Shown: positions 60,425 through 64,000 of the stretch, piece by piece
Layout of the letters: every line of letters starts with the position of its first letter
Position numbering within the stretch: the stretch's first letter is position 1
DNA from: Bacilliculturomica massiliensis
GTDB taxonomy: Bacteria > Bacillota > Clostridia > Peptostreptococcales > Anaerovoracaceae
Reading direction: 5' to 3'
Assembly (NCBI RefSeq): GCF_900605495.1
Contig: NZ_LR027603.1
Span: forward strand, 1,998,643 to 2,062,642
Length of the DNA stretch: 64,000 nt
Made by a program: the position numbers and the translations under genes
Notes under the pieces: model-generated
Databases searched by the model: none
Told to the model about the DNA's origin: nothing
What the model saw: only the letters and a program-made list of their open reading frames with translations

Positions 60425-62614
60425 ATGAAAAGAAAGGCGTTGGCCGTAATTCTGACGGCGGCGATGGTATCCGGCCTTTATGGCTGCAGCGGCGGGCCGC
60501 CCGACTCCGGGGAGCAGGGCGGCGAAGCCCTCACCCGGAACATGTTTCTTGCAGCGCAGGAGGAGCTGTACGATCCGGACCTGAAACCTTCCGTAAAGCC
60601 TTACACTGTGGAGGGTGATTTCAGCAATGTTATCAACTTCGATGTGTTCGGCAATCTCAACGATGAGGCGAAGAGAATGCTTCTGGAAAACGGGTTCGTT
60701 GTCACGGACGGCTATGCGGAGGAATTCTTCGATCTGTACGAGGCGAACCGGTACAGCAATATTCCTAATTTTGTAACTACAGACTCCATGGTCCATTCCT
60801 ACCACCTTTTCTTCAGTCGGCTGTTGAAAGGCATCGAAAAGGAACATTTCTGTCAGGATCTGACGCAGCTCAGCAAGGCTATGCAGGAGGACAGCCTTGA
60901 ACAGTACGCAGCCCTGAAGGGGACAGAGTGGGAAAACGCTGCGAAACGCAACGCCGCATTTTTCTCAGTGGGACTGGCGCTGCTTCAGGCGGACGCGGCC
61001 ATACCCGCCGAGGTGAACGGTCTCGTTGAACAGGAGCTTTCCCTGATCCAGGAGGCCGCCGGCATAACGGAGTCCCCTGTCATGAATCTGGGCGGAGCAG
61101 AGAGCGGCGCCCTGCCTCTGATGGAGGATTATACCCAATACATTCCACGCGGCTATTACACCACCTCGGAGGAACTGACCCGCTATTTTAAGGCGATGAT
61201 GTGGTATGGGCGTCTCAGCTTCCGTCAGAGCGACGAGGATCAGAGCCGGAGCGCTCTGCTGATGACTATGGCTCTGGAGCAGAGCCCGGAGCTGAAACAG
61301 TGGGAGACGATCTATTCTATCACCAGCTTTTTCGTGGGAGCCAGCGACGATCCGGGTATCTACGAGTATTCTCCCCTGATCCGGCAGGTTTACGGCGGCA
61401 TGCCCTCTCTGGAGAAGCTGCCTGAGCAAAAGGAGCAGTTCAACGAATTCTTACAGAAAATTTCTGAACTGGAGCCGCCTGTGGTCAACTCCATTCCCAT
61501 CTACGATGAGACCATTCAGGCGGATAAGGACGCCGCCGTCCTGGCCTTCCGCTTTATGGGACAGCGGTCCGTATTGGACGCAGCCGTCTTCCAGCGGCTG
61601 ATCTACCGGGAGGTAGGGGAAAACAGCGCCGGTGAAAAGAGGATGCTGCCCTCCGCTCTGGATATTCCTGCCGCGGTCGGCTCACGGACAGCTCAGGAAT
61701 TCCTGCGGGAAGCGGGCGCTGAAGATTACGCCGGTTACAGCAAGAATATGAAAGCAATCCAGAACTATCTCGCAGAGGCGCCTCAGACTCTCTGGAACGG
61801 CAGCCTGTACAACGGATGGCTCAACACCCTGCGCCCGCTGACTGTGGAAAAGGGCGAGGGCTACCCTCAGTTCATGCAGAATCAGGCGTGGTCCGCCAAA
61901 GGCCTGAATACATTTCTGGGCAGCTGGACGGAGCTGAAGCACGATACGGTGCTTTATGCCAAGCAGGTCTATGCCGAAATGGGCGGCGGGGATGAAGAAG
62001 ACAGGGACGACCGCGGCTACGTGGAACCGGAGCCCGTGCTTTACTCCAGACTGGCCGGTCTGGCCCGGGCGACTGCCGACGGATTGAAGCACTTCAATGT
62101 GCTGCGGGATTCCGACGCAGAAAATCTCGACCGGATGGCGGAGCTGGCTCAAAAGCTGATGGTCATTTCAGAAAAGGAGCTGAAGGACCAGCTGCTGGAC
62201 GACGGGGAATATGAACTGATCAAAAGCTTTGGGGGACAGCTGGAGCACTTCTGGTACGAAGCCCTGAAGGACGAAAAAGGCGGAGATGAGATCTACAGCA
62301 AGGACTTTCCGGCGGCGGTGGTCACCGACGTGGCCACAGACCCCAACGGCAGCGTTCTGGAGGTTGGCTCCGGGCGGATCAGCGATATCTACGTTATCGT
62401 GAATGTAGACGGTTCGCTGCGCATTGCCAGAGGCGGCGTCTATACGTTCTATGAGTTCCAGCAGCCGCTGAGCGAACGCCTGACCGATGAAAAATGGCGT
62501 GAAATGCTGGGGATCGACATCGCATTTGACGAAGACGGCAATATGATCGACAAACAGGTCGAGATCCCGTACCCGGTATGGACGACGCTTTTCCGGGCCC
62601 CTGCCGAACCGTGA
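60425..62614 (+). CDS. DUF3160 lipoprotein
   Basis: Exported lipoprotein of 729 residues with the lipobox LYGC at about 21, then a DUF3160 domain over nearly the full length (NVINFDVFGNLND, FVTTDSMVHSYHLFF, and the C-terminal SDIYVIVNVDGSLRIARGGVYTFYEF). DUF3160 proteins are secreted or surface proteins without a known activity. GGGGGAAAGAGAG lies upstream of the ATG. The following membrane protein overlaps its stop, so the two probably act together at the cell surface. Confidence 0.9.
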   Translation: MKRKALAVILTAAMVSGLYGCSGGPPDSGEQGGEALTRNMFLAAQEELYDPDLKPSVKPYTVEGDFSNVINFDVFGNLNDEAKRMLLENGFVVTDGYAEEFFDLYEANRYSNIPNFVTTDSMVHSYHLFFSRLLKGIEKEHFCQDLTQLSKAMQEDSLEQYAALKGTEWENAAKRNAAFFSVGLALLQADAAIPAEVNGLVEQELSLIQEAAGITESPVMNLGGAESGALPLMEDYTQYIPRGYYTTSEELTRYFKAMMWYGRLSFRQSDEDQSRSALLMTMALEQSPELKQWETIYSITSFFVGASDDPGIYEYSPLIRQVYGGMPSLEKLPEQKEQFNEFLQKISELEPPVVNSIPIYDETIQADKDAAVLAFRFMGQRSVLDAAVFQRLIYREVGENSAGEKRMLPSALDIPAAVGSRTAQEFLREAGAEDYAGYSKNMKAIQNYLAEAPQTLWNGSLYNGWLNTLRPLTVEKGEGYPQFMQNQAWSAKGLNTFLGSWTELKHDTVLYAKQVYAEMGGGDEEDRDDRGYVEPEPVLYSRLAGLARATADGLKHFNVLRDSDAENLDRMAELAQKLMVISEKELKDQLLDDGEYELIKSFGGQLEHFWYEALKDEKGGDEIYSKDFPAAVVTDVATDPNGSVLEVGSGRISDIYVIVNVDGSLRIARGGVYTFYEFQQPLSERLTDEKWREMLGIDIAFDEDGNMIDKQVEIPYPVWTTLFRAPAEP

Positions 62615-63219
62615 TGACTGGGAAAAAAGACGTTTTCCCTGAAAGGCGGCGTACTGCTGCGATCTCCGCACCTCTTGCCGTACTGTGCTGCGCGGCTGTC
62701 TTTTCTCTATGCTGCGGAGCGGTTCTTTTCCTGTGGAACGGGGGCGCCTTTTCGGCCAACCGGCAGGACCGGACAGAGATATACGATATGGACGGCGACG
62801 GCCGGATGGAAACGTTTTCTCTGGAGAACCGCCGGATGAAGATCTTCGCAGACGGCAGGGAGATCTGGGCCTCGGACAGTAAATGGATAGTGGAAGACTT
62901 CATTCTGGGAGATCTGGGCGGAGACGGTACGGAGGAAATGGTGTTATTCGTACGGAAACGGGGCAGCTACGGCCCGGTGAAACCCTTCTGGATAAAGAAG
63001 GACGAAACCAGCTATTCACAGCATATTTTTCTCTACCGTTGGAACGACGGAGGCCCTGAACCGTTGTGGATGTCCTCCCGCCTGAGCCCGGAGGTGCGGG
63101 AATGGGAGCTGCTTGCCGACGGGAGTCTGAAACTCATCACCGACTCGGGAGAGGATACGCGCTGGGGCTGGCATATCTGGGGGCTGGAACGTCTTGACGG
63201 CGAAACGATACCCTTCTGA
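62614..63219 (+). CDS. Membrane-anchored protein with FG-GAP-like repeats
   Basis: Protein of 201 residues with one N-terminal membrane helix (about 14-45) and an extracellular domain holding two Asp-rich calcium-binding-like segments, DMDGDGRMETFSL and DLGGDGTEEMVLF, as in FG-GAP/VCBS blades. Not assigned to a named family. ATG overlaps the TGA of the DUF3160 gene (TGATG region), implying coupling. A strong terminator follows. Confidence 0.7.
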   Translation: MTGKKDVFPERRRTAAISAPLAVLCCAAVFSLCCGAVLFLWNGGAFSANRQDRTEIYDMDGDGRMETFSLENRRMKIFADGREIWASDSKWIVEDFILGDLGGDGTEEMVLFVRKRGSYGPVKPFWIKKDETSYSQHIFLYRWNDGGPEPLWMSSRLSPEVREWELLADGSLKLITDSGEDTRWGWHIWGLERLDGETIPF

Positions 63220-63261
63220 CCGGCCCCGGCCTGCCGTGGTCTTTCTCGTCGCTTATTTTAT

Positions 63262-63309
63262 GGCCTCCGCGCAGCTGCCGCTCTCCTCTCTGCGCGGAGG
63301 CCTTTTATC
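63262..63309 (+). terminator. Intrinsic terminator
   Basis: GGCCTCCGCGCAG (63262-63274) and CTGCGCGGAGGCC (63290-63302) form a perfect 13-bp stem followed by TTTTATC, ending the DUF3160 operon. Confidence 0.92.
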
Positions 63310-63385
63310 AGACTCTGTATTTTATTTTTTCCTCCGGCATTAATTCACGTTTGTTTTACATATATTGTACGGAGGTGATCCATCG

Positions 63386-63544
63386 ATGTCCCCATTTGAA
63401 CTAACAACGTTTGTCACAGTGCTGGCCAATACCATCGCTGCAGAGTGCCCCGCTGACGATCAGGCCCTTCTTGCCGCCCTTTTCACACAGCTGGGCGATA
63501 CGCTGGCCACGCTCTCGATCCTTTCTGCGCCGGCGCAGGATTAA
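63386..63544 (+). CDS. DUF6774 small protein
   Basis: Protein of 52 residues starting MSPFELTTFVTVLANTIAAE and containing LLAALFTQLGDTLATLS. This matches DUF6774, a clostridial family of very small proteins of unknown role. The ATG follows a near-perfect GGAGGTGAT at a 6-nt spacing, which supports translation. Confidence 0.8.
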   Translation: MSPFELTTFVTVLANTIAAECPADDQALLAALFTQLGDTLATLSILSAPAQD

Positions 63545-63580
63545 ATAAATGTACCCGACATATATTTTTTGCAAAACATA

Positions 63581-63609
63581 TTGACTTTTTAGTATATCTT
63601 TCATATAAT
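63581..63609 (+). promoter_or_regulatory. Promoter of tRNA-Pro
   Basis: TTGACT, a 17-bp spacer and a consensus TATAAT, ending 13 bp before the tRNA. Confidence 0.85.
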
Positions 63610-63622
63610 ATAAGAGCTGTAT

Positions 63623-63699
63623 CGGGGCGTGGCGCAGTTTGGTAGCGTACTTGACTGGGGGTCAAGTGGCCGCTGGTTCGAATCCAGTCGCTCCGACCA
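63623..63699 (+). tRNA. tRNA-Pro (GGG anticodon)
   Basis: 77 nt with the CCA end encoded. The acceptor arms CGGGGCG and CGCTCCG pair with one G-U; the anticodon stem CTTGA/TCAAG holds the loop CTGGGGG, giving anticodon GGG; the T-arm contains GGTTCGAATCC. Has its own promoter and terminator. Confidence 0.95.
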
Positions 63700-63720
63700 T
63701 AGACTGTCCGAAAAGACAGG

Positions 63721-63758
63721 AAAAAACACTGTAAATCCAAGATTTACAGTGTTTTTTT
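63721..63758 (+). terminator. Terminator after tRNA-Pro
   Basis: AAAAAACACTGTAAATC and GATTTACAGTGTTTTTT form a 17-bp stem with a 3-nt loop, ending in a T-run; it would also work on the minus strand. Confidence 0.92.
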
Positions 63759-63803
63759 ACGTTGGAATGAGGAAAAAGGGCAAAAAAACAGAAAAATGAG
63801 GGG

Positions 63804-64000
63804 TTAAATCCCCCTCATTGCCTCCACAAGGGCCGGAACCCCCTTCATATTGATGGCTCTCTTCATATTGTACGCAAGAAAACTAAGCCCCGCTTCCGCC
63901 GAGGTTTTTTGGATCCCCTTGCAAAGAAAGTAGTAGGCCCCGTGGGACCACTTTACCGTGCCGAAGGGATGCTCCGACACGCACAGTCGGAGCTTCTGTT
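63804..64000 (-). CDS. Transposase, C-terminal part (cut by window edge)
   Basis: The visible 65 residues read SEHPFGTVKWSHGAYYFLCK and AGLSFLAYNMKRAINMKG, the end of an IS1182/IS5-like DDE transposase (EHPFGT-K...AYNLKRAI pattern with the catalytic-region Glu). The stop sits in an AATGAGGGG/CCCCTCATT hairpin that may be near the element's end. The element lies about 100 bp after tRNA-Pro and continues out of the window, so intactness is unknown. Confidence 0.8.
   Translation of the reverse strand, partial: QKLRLCVSEHPFGTVKWSHGAYYFLCKGIQKTSAEAGLSFLAYNMKRAINMKGVPALVEAMRGI

Overview
The window looks like a chromosomal segment from an anaerobic, spore-forming member of the Clostridia, probably Lachnospiraceae or a near relative. 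The pointers are a complete cotJABC spore-coat operon, a GerM-type lipoprotein, the HydE/HydF/HydG maturases of [FeFe] hydrogenase with their TM1266-type partner, DUF6774 and DUF4358 proteins, Bce-type peptide sensing and export genes, and strong AGGAGG ribosome binding sites. Most of the window is GC-rich. The stretch from about 41.8 to 57.2 kb is visibly richer in A+T and holds defence-type genes, so it looks like an acquired island. No species can be named from the sequence alone.

Layout. 0-5 kb: the start of an MFS exporter, then a Bce-like two-component system with its ABC transporter. 5-11.5 kb: minus-strand genes for an iron alcohol dehydrogenase, an ADP-ribosylglycohydrolase, a DUF45 metalloprotease, a GerMN lipoprotein, a polysaccharide deacetylase and an M20 peptidase. 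11.8-16.2 kb: a plus-strand surface O-acylation cluster (SGNH lipoprotein, DUF4358 lipoprotein, MBOAT, DHHW protein). 16.2-22.6 kb: a MATE exporter, an ECF sigma/anti-sigma pair, a class M sirtuin with its zinc macrodomain, and a LysR regulator. 22.8-28.4 kb: a heterodimeric ABC exporter, a DUF3783 protein and an AraC/GyrI-like regulator. 28.5-33.3 kb: TM1266-hydE-hydG-hydF. 33.3-36.4 kb: an IS3-family element, several minisatellites and a candidate small RNA. 36.4-41.7 kb: an RNA methyltransferase, MreB/Mbl, an EEP hydrolase and cotJABC. 41.8-53.9 kb: a giant STAND NTPase with a nuclease-like N terminus, then a Type III-B Cmr operon (cmr1-6) headed by a DUF6602 nuclease-like gene. 54-64 kb: an AAA/DUF4143 ATPase, a DUF3990 gene broken by an amber codon and its partner, a membrane GDPD, a Fic protein behind a 9-bp microsatellite, a DUF3160 lipoprotein, DUF6774, tRNA-Pro and the tail of a transposase.

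The most interesting region is 41.8-53.9 kb. The Cmr effector has no cas6, no adaptation genes, no CRISPR array and no CARF effector in the window. Its Cas10 lacks the HD nuclease domain, has GGED in place of GGDD and has lost the usual zinc-finger cysteines, while Cmr4 keeps its RNase aspartate. The operon begins with a PD-(D/E)XK-like DUF6602 protein and is followed by an Avs-like STAND protein that also starts with a nuclease-like domain. I infer a Type III-B variant whose DNA-damaging output may come from these associated proteins rather than from Cas10 HD or a cyclic-oligoadenylate effector; this is untested.

A second theme is expanded simple repeats. A 36-bp repeat is inserted in frame in hydE, a Pro/Ala-rich linker sits in hydF, 39-bp, 35-bp and irregular minisatellites surround the hyd operon, a 9-bp repeat lies before the fic core, and a palindromic intergenic repeat family occurs at three sites.
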